64,000 bases of DNA from Bradyrhizobium sp. CB3481 (GTDB taxonomy: Bacteria > Pseudomonadota > Alphaproteobacteria > Rhizobiales > Xanthobacteraceae), in the NCBI RefSeq assembly GCF_029714305.1, contig NZ_CP121647.1:5290501-5354500 (forward strand), given 5' to 3'. Each line of letters begins with the position of its first letter. Position 1 is the stretch's first letter. The position numbers were made by a program, and so were the translations under genes. Positions 1-9,731 of this stretch are shown piece after piece. The notes under the pieces are model-generated. The model was not told where the DNA came from, searched no databases, and saw only the letters and a list, made by a program, of their open reading frames with translations.

Positions 1-134
1 AAAAGTATGAGCAATTCACTCGCCGCTTCTTCTATGAGAACGCGGACATCAAGGTTAAGGCAATGGCAAGGGACTTAAGCCAATGTTCAGGCGCGGACTT
101 TGCAGTTCCGGTAGAGATACCGAGCGAAGATTGA
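1..134 (+). pseudogene. Lrp/AsnC regulator, 3' fragment
   Basis: The first 134 bases match the 3' end of the intact Lrp gene at 28505-28981: both share the stretch encoding EQFTRRFFYENADIK and end with a closely similar tail before TGA. After ENADIK the reading frame here is scrambled by indels, whereas the intact gene continues with GFKTMVIMD. The 5' part lies outside the window or is lost. It is the upstream edge of a duplicated Lrp-MFS-trpG segment. Confidence 0.8.
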
Positions 135-588
135 CGAGACAAGCAACGCCTCGCGCCTCTGATCCCTGCGTTTGCGCATTTTTTCGGCGCTTGCTCGTAT
201 AGAACGCGAAAAATCCGCACCGTCATTCCTCTATCCTTTTTGCACTATGCAAATGCCCTGTACAACTTTGAGAAAAGATAACATCAAGGACAATCGCGTC
301 CTGGCCCATTCCCAGTTTTGTTCGCAAGCCAGTTGCTAGCTCAGTGTCGCGGACTGCGGGCCTTGTTGCTGCTAGCAAGTGGACAAGCGCTCTTGTAACC
401 TCGTGCGCTTCGCGCGTTTCTCTTTGCGCGGCGGTCACGAGGTGCCATGTCCCCGAGTTGACGCAGCCTGGGACCTCTATCCTGCATTTCGCGACATCAG
501 CGCTTTGCCGTGTGCAGCCGTCAACTCTCGCGGACCATCATTGCCTCGGTTTCGTTATCCAACCCTTGCCGGCAACGCAGCAGCCAAC
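135..588. other. Non-coding spacer, duplicated
   Basis: No convincing gene. The stretch is recognisably related, with many indels, to 28982-29315, the spacer between the intact Lrp gene and the second MFS copy. An open frame upstream of the MFS start (from 379) lies in this spacer and is not conserved in the other copy. Confidence 0.6.
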
Positions 589-2253
589 ATGATCGATCCG
601 CCTAAGCCTAAGATACTCAGCGCTGATGGCATCGTTGCGCCGCTGCGCTATGTCACCTTTCGGCGCATCTGGCTGGCGAGCCTGCTCTCCAACCTAGGCA
701 TCCTGATTCAAGGCGTCGGCGCGGCCTGGGCAATGACGCAGATGACCACGTCGGCCGGCGAGGTCGCGCTGGTGCAGACGGCTCTGATGCTCCCTGTTAT
801 GCTGATCTCAATGCCGGCCGGTGCCATCGCCGACATGCATGATCGGCGCCTCGTGGCTCTGGTTTCACTCACCGTCTCGCTCGCTGGAGCTAGCGCGCTG
901 ACAACGATAGCCTGTCTCGATCTGATCACGCCGGACTTGCTGCTCGCGGTGTGTCTTGTGATCGGCAGCGGTATGGCCCTGATGGCACCGGCCTGGCAAT
1001 CCTCGGTCAGCGAGCAGGTGCCCGCGGAGGCGCTGCCGTCCGCGATCGCGCTCAACGGGATCAGCCGCAATATTGCGCAAAGTGTGGGACCGGCAATCGG
1101 AGGTGTCGTTGTGGCGGCGGCAGGTGCAGTTGCCGCGTTCGCGCTCAACGCGTTGCTGTATCTTCCGCTGATGGTCGCGCTGTTCCAGTGGCAGCGCATC
1201 TCCGAACCCACGCGACTGCCGCCAGAAAAGCTCAGCCGCGCCATCATCTCCGGTGTCCGCTACATCAGCAATTCGCCATCGATCAAGATCGTGCTGATCC
1301 GGACCATCGTGACGGAAGTGATTGGCGGCGCCATCTTGGCGCTGATGCCGCTCGTAGTGCGCGACCTCCTGCATGCTGGTGTCCAGACCTATGGCATCAT
1401 GCTCAGCGCCTTTGGTCTGGGCGCGGTGATCGGTGCGCTTAGTATCACCGAGGTACGCAAACGCATGAGCGGCGAGGCGGCGATCCGCGCCTGCGCGCTG
1501 TCGCTGGGTGGCGCAATTGCCGCGGTCGCGCTGAGCCGCGAGCCGATGTTGACAGCGGCCGCGCTGGTCTTAGCCGGAGCGGTGTGGATAATAACGCGTG
1601 TGTTGTTCAATATCGGCGTACAGTTGTCCGCGCCACGGTGGGTGGCGGGTCGCTCGCTCGCTGCTTACCAGGCGGCGGGATCAGGCGGGTTTGCCGTCGG
1701 CAGCTGGGGTTGGGGCCTTCTAACCGACTCCGCCGGCGTCAAAATGGCGTTGCTAATCTCAGCCGCCGTGATGCTGGTCTCGCCCCTGTTGGGACTCTGG
1801 TTGCGAATGCCGCGCATCAGGGCGCGCTGCGAAGACACCGAGGTGCTAGCCAATCCCGAGGTGCGGCTCCCGCTAACCGACCGAAGCGGACCGCTCGTGG
1901 TTGAACTCGAGTATCGCGTCGCACAGGAAACGGCGCGGGGCTTTCACAACATCATGCAGGAAGTGCAACTCTCACGTCAACGAAATGGCGCCTATGGTTG
2001 GTCTATCGCTCGCGACATCGCCGATCCCGAACTGTGGACAGAGCGTTATCACTACCCAACCTGGCTCGACTATTTGCGCCAACGGAGCCGCAGGACGAGC
2101 TCGGAGCGCGCGCTGGATCACCAAGCGGAGGCCTTTCACATCGGTCCCGGCCCGGTGCGCATCCGCCGCATGCTGGAGCGCCCATTTGGATCGGTACGCT
2201 GGAAGGAAAACGTGCCCGATTACCCCGCGAGTGAAGTCCTACCTGATGACTGA
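589..2253 (+). CDS. MFS transporter (MFS_3 / EntS-like exporter)
   Basis: A 554-residue membrane protein of the major facilitator superfamily, most like the EntS-type MFS_3 group of drug or siderophore exporters. The first 400 residues are a run of hydrophobic helices with the loop ADMHDRRLVA after the first helices, typical of MFS. A soluble tail of about 140 residues (around HYPTWLDYLRQRS) is seen in long members of this group. The start at 589 (MIDPPKPK) is chosen over the in-frame 379 because the duplicate copy at 29316 begins identically and has a good AGGAG in front. Here that site reads GCAGCAG, so initiation may be weak. The substrate cannot be told. It sits between an Lrp scrap and a trpG pseudogene and may be the only functional member of the segment. 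Confidence 0.85.
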   Translation: MIDPPKPKILSADGIVAPLRYVTFRRIWLASLLSNLGILIQGVGAAWAMTQMTTSAGEVALVQTALMLPVMLISMPAGAIADMHDRRLVALVSLTVSLAGASALTTIACLDLITPDLLLAVCLVIGSGMALMAPAWQSSVSEQVPAEALPSAIALNGISRNIAQSVGPAIGGVVVAAAGAVAAFALNALLYLPLMVALFQWQRISEPTRLPPEKLSRAIISGVRYISNSPSIKIVLIRTIVTEVIGGAILALMPLVVRDLLHAGVQTYGIMLSAFGLGAVIGALSITEVRKRMSGEAAIRACALSLGGAIAAVALSREPMLTAAALVLAGAVWIITRVLFNIGVQLSAPRWVAGRSLAAYQAAGSGGFAVGSWGWGLLTDSAGVKMALLISAAVMLVSPLLGLWLRMPRIRARCEDTEVLANPEVRLPLTDRSGPLVVELEYRVAQETARGFHNIMQEVQLSRQRNGAYGWSIARDIADPELWTERYHYPTWLDYLRQRSRRTSSERALDHQAEAFHIGPGPVRIRRMLERPFGSVRWKENVPDYPASEVLPDD

Positions 2254-2559
2254 AAACGAAGCGGGAGCACATGATACCCATCCGACAGCGTCGATCACCG
2301 GCAGCCTAGTGCGACGGAGCCCTTCCCACGACTTATCCAGCTCGCAAAGTCTGAGTATCGAGTCGCGGTTAGACCAGCCGCCAACGTTGCTGTGATCCAA
2401 TTGGAAGGATGTCTAAATCCCAACTCACGCCAGGGATTGCTGGTGTTCAGAGAGATAATGGCGAGGAAATCGGCCGCGACGCGCGTCGTGCGGCATGGAG
2501 ACGCTAGCCAAGCCGCTACGAATCCTGGACGCGTTTCGTGACATACCTTCTGGTGCAAG
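2254..2559. other. Gap without recognisable gene
   Basis: About 300 bases between the MFS stop and the trpG fragment. No conserved reading frame or clear terminator seen. The equivalent stretch is deleted in the second copy of the segment. Confidence 0.4.
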
Positions 2560-2811
2560 TTTGATGTCATCATCGACAACTACGACTCCTTCGTCTTCAA
2601 CATTGCGTGCGATTTCCGCAAGCTTGGTGAAGCAACGCAGGTGATCCGGAAGGACGTGGTCAGCGTCAGCGATCTCGTTGTCCTCGAGCCGCGAGCAGTG
2701 GTGATCTCCCCCGGTCCCTACACTCCAAATCAGGCCCGAATATCTACCGCGATCGTCAGCGAACGTTCAGGTCGCATCCCAATTCTCGGCATCTGCCTGG
2801 GGACATGAGTG
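2560..2811 (+). pseudogene. TrpG/PabA glutamine amidotransferase, 5' half
   Basis: The translation carries the N-terminal hallmarks of the class I amidotransferase subunit of anthranilate or aminodeoxychorismate synthase: IIDNYDSFVFN, then VVISPGPYTP, then ILGICLG at the nucleophile elbow containing the catalytic Cys. No ATG is seen in frame at the expected place (it reads FDVIIDN). An extra G in the GGGG run after CLG throws the frame into TGA at 2806. Immediately after, the gene is cut by an IS; its continuation is at 4623. Known role of the family: releases ammonia from glutamine for chorismate amination. The copy is dead. Confidence 0.8.
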
Positions 2812-4622
2812 TATAGCGCGACAATCTGGGTGGGAAGCCGCATTGCGCCGCCTGAAATGTTCCTGAATGCTGAGCCATTGCCTCACGTAATTTGCTCCCC
2901 AGTGGGATGGGACTGCGGGGGCGACAATGAGGCAACTGAGCATGGCGACTCCAAGAGAGCTGACGGCCGCTGTGGAGCAGCGCTACAGAGAGGCGAGCCG
3001 CGCGGAGAAGGCGCGAATTCTCGACGAGTGTGTGGTTGTGACCGGCTTCCATCGAAAGCATGCGATGCGCCTGCTCCGAGGCGATATCGGGCAATCCTCG
3101 GTTCGGCGCACCCGTCGCCGGATTTACGAGGAAGCTGAACGAAATGCGCTGGTTGTTCTTTGGGAGGCATCGGACCGGATTTGCGGCAAGAGACTGAAAG
3201 CGCTGCTGCCGCTCCTGATCGAGTCGATGGAACGGAACGGCCACATGAGCCTGGCGCCAGAAATCCGCGCGAAGCTGCTAGCGGTGAGCGCGTCGACGAT
3301 CGATCGGGCGCTGGGCAAGATCCGACAGGAGGGTGGACGCCAGCGGCGCCGTCCGGTGGCGAGCGCATTGCGACGGAGCATCCCGGTACGGACGTCCGCC
3401 GACTGGAAGGATCCGGCGCCGGGCTTTGTCGAAGCCGATCTGGTCGCCCACAGCGGGCCCTCGGCGCGCGGCAGTTTTATCCAGACGCTGGTGCTCACGG
3501 ATATTGCGACCGGTTGGACGGAGTGTGCGCCGTTGCTGGTGCGCGAGCAAACGCTCCTGAGCACCGTGTTGACAGAACTTCGCCGACAGCTGCCGTTCTC
3601 GCTGCAGGGCATCGATACCGACAATGATACCGTGTTCATAAACGAAACGCTGAAAGCGTATTGCGAGCAGGCGAACATTGTCTTCACGCGGTGCCGACCC
3701 TACCGCAAGAACGACTAGGCGTTTGTCGAACAGAAGAACGGAGCCGTGGTCCGACGGATGGTTGGTTATCGGCGGTTTGAAGGGCTCGAGGCGGCTGCGT
3801 TGCTCGCAGAACTCTATCGCTCAGTGCGCCTGTTCGTGAACTTCTTCCAGCCGTCGTTCAAGCTGATCGCAAAACAGCGCGATGGCGCACGCGTCCGGAA
3901 ATCTTATAGTGCGCCGACGACGCCGCATCAGCGGCTGGCAGCCGACCCACATACCTCCGATGCGGTTCGGGCCCGACTGCAGGAAATCTGCGTCAGCTTG
4001 GACGCGGTCGCGTTGCTGGGTGACATTCGGTCTGCGCAGCAACGTCTGGCCGACCTTGCCGACGTGAGGTCGGCGGGCGATTCGACTACTGCGGCCCCGC
4101 CAATCGAATTGTTCCTCGCCAGCTTGCGAACGGCTTGGAAAGAGGGCGCATCTCGACCGACGGACCGGCCGATCCTCAAAGCGAAGCGAGGTCGTCGTCG
4201 CCCTGATCCGCTCGTTCAGGCGACCCCACAGCTGCAGGAGTGGTTCAAGGTCGAGCCGTGGCGAACCGGCGCCGAGCTCCTGACAAGGCTACAAGCGGAA
4301 TATCCGGGCGCGTACCCGGATAAGCTGCTGCGAACGCTTCAGCGCCGCCTCAAATCCTGGCGCAGCGAGCAGGCAAGCGCGCTGCTGTTTGGATCGGCAG
4401 ATCATGCGGAGCGGTTCGACGAGACACCGGTTGCGCGGTAACAGCGCCCGCTTCCGGTACGGGGAGGCCGGTCGTTGCGCAACCCCGGCCAGCTCCACGA
4501 CCGGCCTCCCCCGTACCGACCGTCCGTCTTCTTGGGAGCAAAATAAATGAGGCAACGATCGCGTCTTCGGGAACATTCCTCCATGAGGCAATACGCACTG
4601 TCATCCTGATTGCCGCGCGGCA
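2812..4622 (+). mobile_element. Insertion sequence, 1.8 kb, in trpG-like gene
   Basis: The element is bounded by ATGAGTG at 2805-2811 and again at 4623-4629, a 7-bp target duplication. Its ends are imperfect inverted repeats: TATAGCGCGACAATC on the left and TGCCGCGCGGCAATC read inward from the right. Further inward both ends carry a related block (ATTGCCTCAC...TTTGCTCCC left, GTTGCCTCAT...TTTGCTCCC right). One long transposase gene, broken by a stop, fills it. The right 27 bases are identical to the right end of the element at 22419-24077. Confidence 0.85.
2927..4441 (+). pseudogene. DDE integrase-type transposase with amber stop
   Basis: The frame from 2927 (MRQLSMATPRE) to 4441 encodes about 504 residues. 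It has an N-terminal helix-turn-helix region (GFHRKHAMRLLRG), an integrase-core domain (VEADLVAHSG; GIDTDNDTVFIN) and a basic C-terminal part (RGRRRPDPL). It is interrupted by TAG at 3716-3718 within KND*AFVEQKNG, most simply a CAG-to-TAG change, since the same frame stays open on both sides. Without read-through the first product (263 residues) would lack the last catalytic acid, so the element is probably immobile unless helped in trans. The family looks like an ISNCY or IS21-like rve transposase; I cannot name the exact IS. Confidence 0.8.
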
Positions 4623-4852
4623 ATGAGTGCATTGGAAGCTTTTCGGCGGGCGCGTGGCGACGGCCGGGGGCTGTTCAGGGGCCTTCCGTCCCCCACGTTG
4701 CGTTGGACGTTACCACTCTCTTATCATCGAACTCGATCAGTTATGTGCGCAGCATCTGAGGGTGACGGCGCGTTCGGGGGAGATCAGCCGTCGCACATCG
4801 TAATCAACCAGCCTACAGGGTCCAGTTCCATCCGCAGTCGATACTTACTTAA
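4623..4852 (+). pseudogene. TrpG/PabA amidotransferase, 3' half
   Basis: Continuation of the trpG-like gene beyond the IS. Pieces in shifting frames give CIGSF, then GRYHSLIIELDQL, then LRVTARSGE, then VQFHPQSILT ending at TAA. These correspond to the GRYHSL motif and the catalytic His of the triad (QFHPES, here QFHPQS with the usual Glu replaced by Gln). Several frameshifts show decay independent of the IS. The same stretch exists in the second copy at about 30330-30640. Confidence 0.7.
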
Positions 4853-4884
4853 TAAGGGCACGTGCTGCTTTGGACTTTCGACGC

Positions 4885-5097
4885 GCAGAGCCGCGGGCCT
4901 TTAGCCCTTCCAAAAACTCCTTCCAGCTCGATCGGCTCTCCCGGTTGGCGAGCAGCGAGCTCGACCGCGAGCACCTGGCGCCGGCCTTCCCAGTCCACGC
5001 CGATCGCGATCAGCACCGCGTGGCTGGCAGTGATCCCATCCTCCTGGATCCGCTCGTAACGGGCGTCCAGGATCAGATAGGCGCTGGGCGCGGAGAA
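4885..5097 (-). pseudogene. IS256-family transposase fragment (core)
   Basis: Read on the minus strand it gives YLILDARYERIQEDG, VLIAIGVDWEGRR and VLAVELA, then after a frameshift a stretch like SRSSWKEFLEGLKARG. This is the DDE-domain region of Mutator/IS256 transposases. It lies next to, and inverted relative to, an N-terminal piece of the same family at 5123-5321. Confidence 0.75.
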
Positions 5098-5122
5098 AAG
5101 GGAGCCCTCGGAAGGCCGACTT

Positions 5123-5321
5123 GGCTATCGCTCTGGCTACTACACACGCTCGCTGATCACCCGGGTCGGCACGATCGAGTTGAAGGTGCCGCAGGATCGG
5201 CCAGGGGCGGTTCTCGACCGAACTGTTTGAGCCATATCAGAGGTCCGAGAAGGCGCTGGTTGCGGCGTTGGCCGAGATGTACGTGCAGGGCGTCTCGACC
5301 CGCCAGGTGAAGCAGGTCACC
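5123..5321 (+). pseudogene. IS256-family transposase fragment (N-terminal part)
   Basis: The plus strand encodes GYRSGYYTRSLITRVGTIEL then KVPQDR, and in the next frame GRFSTELFEPYQRSEKALV followed by LAEMYVQGVSTRQVKQVT, the conserved region just before the catalytic domain of IS256-type transposases. It is frameshifted and ends abruptly. The catalytic part lies upstream in inverted orientation, so an inversion or two separate insertions shaped this site. Confidence 0.7.
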
Positions 5322-6225
5322 GTAGTTCTGTTCGTCAAGTTCAGCAAAATCTATCATGGGGTCCGGTTGAGCCATCCTCTCGGAGCCGTCATCGCTATAA
5401 GGACCCTCCAAGGTCCCGAAGGGATACTCTCGGCTAACATTCAAACCGCCGACACGATCGCTCCAGGTTCATCCACGATATCGTTGGTCTGATCTGTTAG
5501 AGCGGCCTTGGAATCCCGATATAGCGTTCGATACCTTAGCGATGCAACAGATTCATCAGGGAGAAGGTGGACTCATCGCTATGCTTGGATAGCGCGATCT
5601 AACTCTGCCATCGATCGCACTGCCCTAAGTGAGCCGTCGAAAAGCAATTGCCAAACGTTTGCGCTTGTAGCGATTGCCGCCAGCCGTAGCGGCTTCCAAT
5701 TCATGGTACTAACATTGAGTATGCTGACCAACGCAGGACCGAACACCAATTTGGTTAGGACACGATGTGTGTCACGTGCGAGATTGTTGGTTTGCAGAAG
5801 CGCTAACGTACTGCCTTCATCGTCAAGAACCGGACTTCTTCATATCGTCACGGCCGAGATCTGCCCCTTGCCCGCCATATCCGCGACAGGTCCGGCGGAC
5901 GCTTGTCGTCGCAAACGATCAGTCGCGATTGTCGAAGACCTTCTTCGTGACTTCATTGCGCGCGCACGCCCTATCGCTTCTCACGGATAACGCGCAACGA
6001 CGTCGATACTCACACAACTAATGATGAGGCTTGCAGCCACGGCGCTTGGGCCCAGGTATCGTTCGAGGTTGTATCCGACGAGCGCGATGCGACGAAATAA
6101 TGCGAACACGATCGCCCCAATTGTTACGTTAATTTCCTCTCATGTCCTGCGAAGACAGCATTGCTCAACATGCGAAGTCAGAAACGACCCTGCTGGATGA
6201 GCTCGGAGCAGGCTGCGAGGGAGCA
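5322..6225. other. 900-base gap without recognisable gene
   Basis: Only short open frames with no family signature on either strand. The stretch lies downstream of the ABC operon and probably holds further decayed DNA. No clear terminator for the operon is visible close to the ATPase stop. Confidence 0.4.
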
Positions 6226-7404
6226 TTATTTCTCCAGAACCACTACGTCGGAGGAAGACCAGCAAACTCGTACTCGTGCTCCCGGCTCGGGCCTCGACTC
6301 GGCACGGTCGGACACTAGCTTAGCCATAACGTTCAGGCCGTTCTCTGTGTTGACGGCCACGCGGGTCATACCACCGATAAACGAGCTGCCTGCAACTTCG
6401 CCGAACAGGACATTGCTATCTTCCTTGAAGGGCTCATCCGTGCCGCTGATCTGCACTTTCTCAGGTCGGATCATAATTAGCAGATCCGATCCTTCGACAC
6501 ATCCGCTGCAAGGAACGGCAATGGATCGATTTCCGGCAATCATCATCTGACCATCACCGATTATTCGTCCACTGATCAAATTCGATTCGCCGATGAACTC
6601 TGCAACGAATCGGTTGCGCGGTTGGAAATACAATTCATCTGGCGTCCCGAGCTGAGCGATTTGACCCATGCTCATTAGACAGATGCGGTCAGACATATAG
6701 AGCGCTTCTTCCTGGTCGTGAGTGACGTAAATGATGGTCGTTCCCAAGTCCTTGTGGAGGCGCTTAATCTCCCCCATCATCTGCTCGCGTAGATTTTTGT
6801 CCAACGCTCCTAGCGGCTCGTCCATCATAATAATGGCCGGCGAATATACGATGCAGCGCGCAATTCCGACGCGCTGTTGCTGACCGCCGGACAACTGGCG
6901 CGGCTTCCGATCCTCAAAGCCGTGCAGACCGACGCGATCGAGCGCCTCCATGACTTTAGCGCGGATCGTCACGGCGGGGTGATGCCGCGCGCGCAGCGGA
7001 TAAGCCACGTTGTCAAACACAGTCATGTGCGGCATTAGGGCATAGTTCTGAAACACCATCCCAATCCCCCTCTCACGCGGAGGCACGCTGGTAATGTCGC
7101 GCCCATCCAGGAAAATAACGCCCGTCGTCGGCCCGATTGCACCTGCGATCAGATTGAGCAACGTAGTCTTGCCGGAGCCTGACGGGCCAAGCAGGGTAAG
7201 GAATTCGCCCTTCCGCACGCTGAGATCAGTCTGATGCAGCGCCGTCACCGAACCAAAGCTCTTCGATATGCTCTTCAGTGCAATCGCGTGGGTAGCGAGG
7301 TGCTCGTCAAGAACAGTGGCGTCGTGCATCCGGTTCACTCTGTTAGGGGAAGCGGCTGAGCTAGGCACAGAAATCGTCTCGGTGTACACCGTCTGGCTGA
7401 TCAT
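6226..7404 (-). CDS. ABC transporter ATP-binding protein (PotA-like)
   Basis: A 392-residue ATPase that would power import of a polyamine-type substrate. It shows Walker A (GPSGSGKTT), Q-loop (QNYALMPHM), signature LSGGQQQRVGIAR, Walker B (IIMMDEP) and the switch His (THDQEEAL), followed by a C-terminal TOBE-type domain of about 120 residues as in the PotA/FbpC (CUT1-like) group. The N-terminus has some 40 residues before the nucleotide-binding domain, so a start at MHDATVLDEH (residue 26) is also possible. It is the last gene of a minus-strand operon: binding protein, two permeases, ATPase. A short scrap like its C-terminal domain occurs at 46935-47000. Confidence 0.9.
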   Translation of the reverse strand: MISQTVYTETISVPSSAASPNRVNRMHDATVLDEHLATHAIALKSISKSFGSVTALHQTDLSVRKGEFLTLLGPSGSGKTTLLNLIAGAIGPTTGVIFLDGRDITSVPPRERGIGMVFQNYALMPHMTVFDNVAYPLRARHHPAVTIRAKVMEALDRVGLHGFEDRKPRQLSGGQQQRVGIARCIVYSPAIIMMDEPLGALDKNLREQMMGEIKRLHKDLGTTIIYVTHDQEEALYMSDRICLMSMGQIAQLGTPDELYFQPRNRFVAEFIGESNLISGRIIGDGQMMIAGNRSIAVPCSGCVEGSDLLIMIRPEKVQISGTDEPFKEDSNVLFGEVAGSSFIGGMTRVAVNTENGLNVMAKLVSDRAESRPEPGARVRVCWSSSDVVVLEK

Positions 7405-7492
7405 GTGGCTCTGTCTCCGCTTCCCTGACCTGAGGCATCATACCGGATGTTTTCCTCATTGACGTTCCGACCGGATTGTCGAACTAAACCGA

Positions 7493-8335
7493 TCAAGTAT
7501 CAATCGGTGTCGATTTCTTGAATGCGACCGCGACAATGCAGACCAACAGAGAAAGTGCCGTCATTAGGGTGGAAACGGCGGCGATGACCGGGGACACTTC
7601 CCATACGAGAGCGCTGAACATCCTTACCGGTAGGGTGATCGTATTGCTGGTAGCCAAGAACCAAGAAATGATAAGCTCATCGAAAGACATCAGAAACGCA
7701 AAGAATACAGCACTCACGAGCGACGGAACGAGCTGCGGTACAACGACGGTAAAGAACATCCGCATTGGCCCGGCTCCCATCAATTCCGCACCGAATTCGA
7801 GATTCCGATCCAGTTTTTGGACCCCCGCTACAATCATGAGCACGACGTAAGGCAAGATGTACATCACATGACCAAGCACAATGGCAAACGTCGTTGCGTA
7901 AATCTTGAGGTAGGAGAAGTAAAAATAGAGCCCGAGCCCCGAAACGACAGTCGGAACGACAAGCGGACTCATGATTATCGCGGTAAATAGTTCTTTGCCA
8001 ACAAATTCATGGCGGGCGATCCAGTAACCTGCAGGTACTCCGGCCAGCATCGCGATTGCCGTGGACCCGAATGCTACCTTGATGCTCTCCAAAAGCGACT
8101 GTTGCCAAGCAGGCGAATTGAAGAAGATCCTGAAAAGGTCGAATGAATAACTCGTTGGCGGGAAGCTCAGCGCATTGGTGGCGCCGAATGCCATAGGGAT
8201 CGTCACCACTATTGGCGCCCAGAGAAAGATATAGATAGCCACCGCGAGGCCGGTGCCTAACGCACGGTAGCGACGCGCATGCGGATCACGAATGATGTCT
8301 GGCACGAGTAAGCTTACATCCTGTATCGGCGCCAA
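7493..8335 (-). CDS. ABC transporter permease (PotC-like)
   Basis: A 280-residue inner-membrane permease with about six hydrophobic helices and the cytoplasmic EAA-type loop (AELMGAGPMRMFFTVVVPQL) that contacts the ATPase. It follows PotC-type components of spermidine/putrescine importers. Its start overlaps the end of the upstream permease by 22 bases, pointing to translational coupling. An 88-base gap separates it from the ATPase gene. Confidence 0.88.
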   Translation of the reverse strand: MAPIQDVSLLVPDIIRDPHARRYRALGTGLAVAIYIFLWAPIVVTIPMAFGATNALSFPPTSYSFDLFRIFFNSPAWQQSLLESIKVAFGSTAIAMLAGVPAGYWIARHEFVGKELFTAIIMSPLVVPTVVSGLGLYFYFSYLKIYATTFAIVLGHVMYILPYVVLMIVAGVQKLDRNLEFGAELMGAGPMRMFFTVVVPQLVPSLVSAVFFAFLMSFDELIISWFLATSNTITLPVRMFSALVWEVSPVIAAVSTLMTALSLLVCIVAVAFKKSTPIDT

Positions 8336-9129
8336 AGCGCAAGAGGAGCGGCAAAGATCACGACCATCCCAAGCAAGGTCACACTGATGGCTGAGGCTTT
8401 TGGCCAGTCCAATACCTGTCGGTTGTAGAAATCGACCAAGTTCGAAAGCATTTGATCTTGCGCTCCACCGAGCAGCGCCGGGATTACAAAGGCCCCCAGC
8501 GATATGACAAAGACACTCAAGAGGCCGACGAATATACCCGGCAGAGTCATAGGAACGGTGATTGTCCAGAAGATGCGGGCGGGCTTCGCTCCCATGATAG
8601 AGGCCGCCCGGTAGATTGTGCGATCAATAGCGAGCAGACTGGCGAGAACGGGCAGCACGACTAGCGGAACAAGAAAGTTTGTCATCCCAATAAGAAGGCC
8701 GATCCGATTGAGTATGAGCGGCAGCTGAATCTTCGAATCAAAGATCCAGCTAAGGACACCATTGACGATCCCGTCACGGCCCAAAATAATTGTAAACGCG
8801 AAACATTTTACCAAAGTACTAGTCCAGAACGGTAGAAGAACGAGCACCATCAGAATTGCTCTGCGTCGTGCAGGCTGACGAGCAAGGTGTAACGCAACAA
8901 TGAAACCTAAAACCAAGCTTAGCAGCGACGACAAGCCTGCAATAACAAGTGTGCTGGCCAAGGTTTGGGTGAATAGCTTGCTCGTCAAAAGTTCGGCGTA
9001 AGAGGCTAGTGATAGAGCCGCGCTGGTATAAAACACATACAAAAGGGGCGGCAGCACAATCAGGACCGCGACCAATGCGGCCGGCGTCATGAAGATACCC
9101 TGCGCGCTGATGCTGCCAGTTTTTGTCAT
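8314..9129 (-). CDS. ABC transporter permease (PotB-like)
   Basis: A 271-residue permease with an N-terminal hydrophobic helix (ALVAVLIVLPPLLYVFY) and further helices. The EAA-type loop is visible as ASIMGAKPARIFWTITVPMT. It pairs with the downstream permease to form the membrane channel of the importer. The start at 9129 has no strong ribosome-binding site; a start at residue 14 (MTPAALV) is an alternative. It is separated from the binding-protein gene by about 640 bases that hold no clear gene. Confidence 0.87.
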   Translation of the reverse strand: MTKTGSISAQGIFMTPAALVAVLIVLPPLLYVFYTSAALSLASYAELLTSKLFTQTLASTLVIAGLSSLLSLVLGFIVALHLARQPARRRAILMVLVLLPFWTSTLVKCFAFTIILGRDGIVNGVLSWIFDSKIQLPLILNRIGLLIGMTNFLVPLVVLPVLASLLAIDRTIYRAASIMGAKPARIFWTITVPMTLPGIFVGLLSVFVISLGAFVIPALLGGAQDQMLSNLVDFYNRQVLDWPKASAISVTLLGMVVIFAAPLALWRRYRM

Positions 9130-9731
9130 AAGCCGCTAGTCGCTCGCCCCATAGTGCCGGACAAATGCTATTCTCAAATAAGGCTAGCTGAATATCCGGC
9201 GGCGCTTCACCATTCTTTCTTCATTCACGCGGAATACCTGCGCATGTGGCCATTTTTTCGCAGCTTCTCGTCGTCGCGTAGCTCTTCATGGGTCATCTTC
9301 CCCAGATCAAACACGGCAACACACGTCGCCGTCGCTTAAGGAGAACCTTCGACGCACCTCTCAACCCCGCCGTCGGATCAGCGTGTCGCGCATTTCATTT
9401 CTCATCCACCAGTCAGTTCGTGAAAAGTCAAATCGGGATATCGGCAACGACTGATCGATCGTTCGATCAGCAACGAAGCTATTCAAAGCGAATTCGAGGA
9501 AGCGTTGCTGCTGTCTGCCTGGATGAAGCAGGTAGTCGCGCGCGGCCATCGAGCCTGCGCGAGGTCCGCGCATCCGCAGCGTAGTTATCACTCCGCAGGA
9601 GATGGTTGCCCTGTTCAGACCAACGTGATTCCGGGGGCGGCACATGTCGACTGAGGTGAAGATTGGAAAGCAGCATTCGCTTTTACTATCGATTCTTCGT
9701 CAGATTACCATCGGTACGAAGTCGCGTGTTT
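9130..9731. other. Unusually long gap inside the ABC operon
   Basis: Six hundred bases between the permease start and the hairpin after the binding-protein gene. No recognised family on either strand. It could hold a degraded gene or a second promoter for the permease-ATPase part. Confidence 0.4.

Noticed and set aside
379..588. Seventy-codon N-terminal extension of the MFS gene
   Set aside because: Composition unlike a membrane-protein start, absent from the second copy of the segment, and the ATG at 589 is the one conserved in both.
5157..5444. 95-codon minus-strand frame after the IS256 scraps
   Set aside because: Half of it is antisense to the IS256 fragment; the remainder has no recognisable family.
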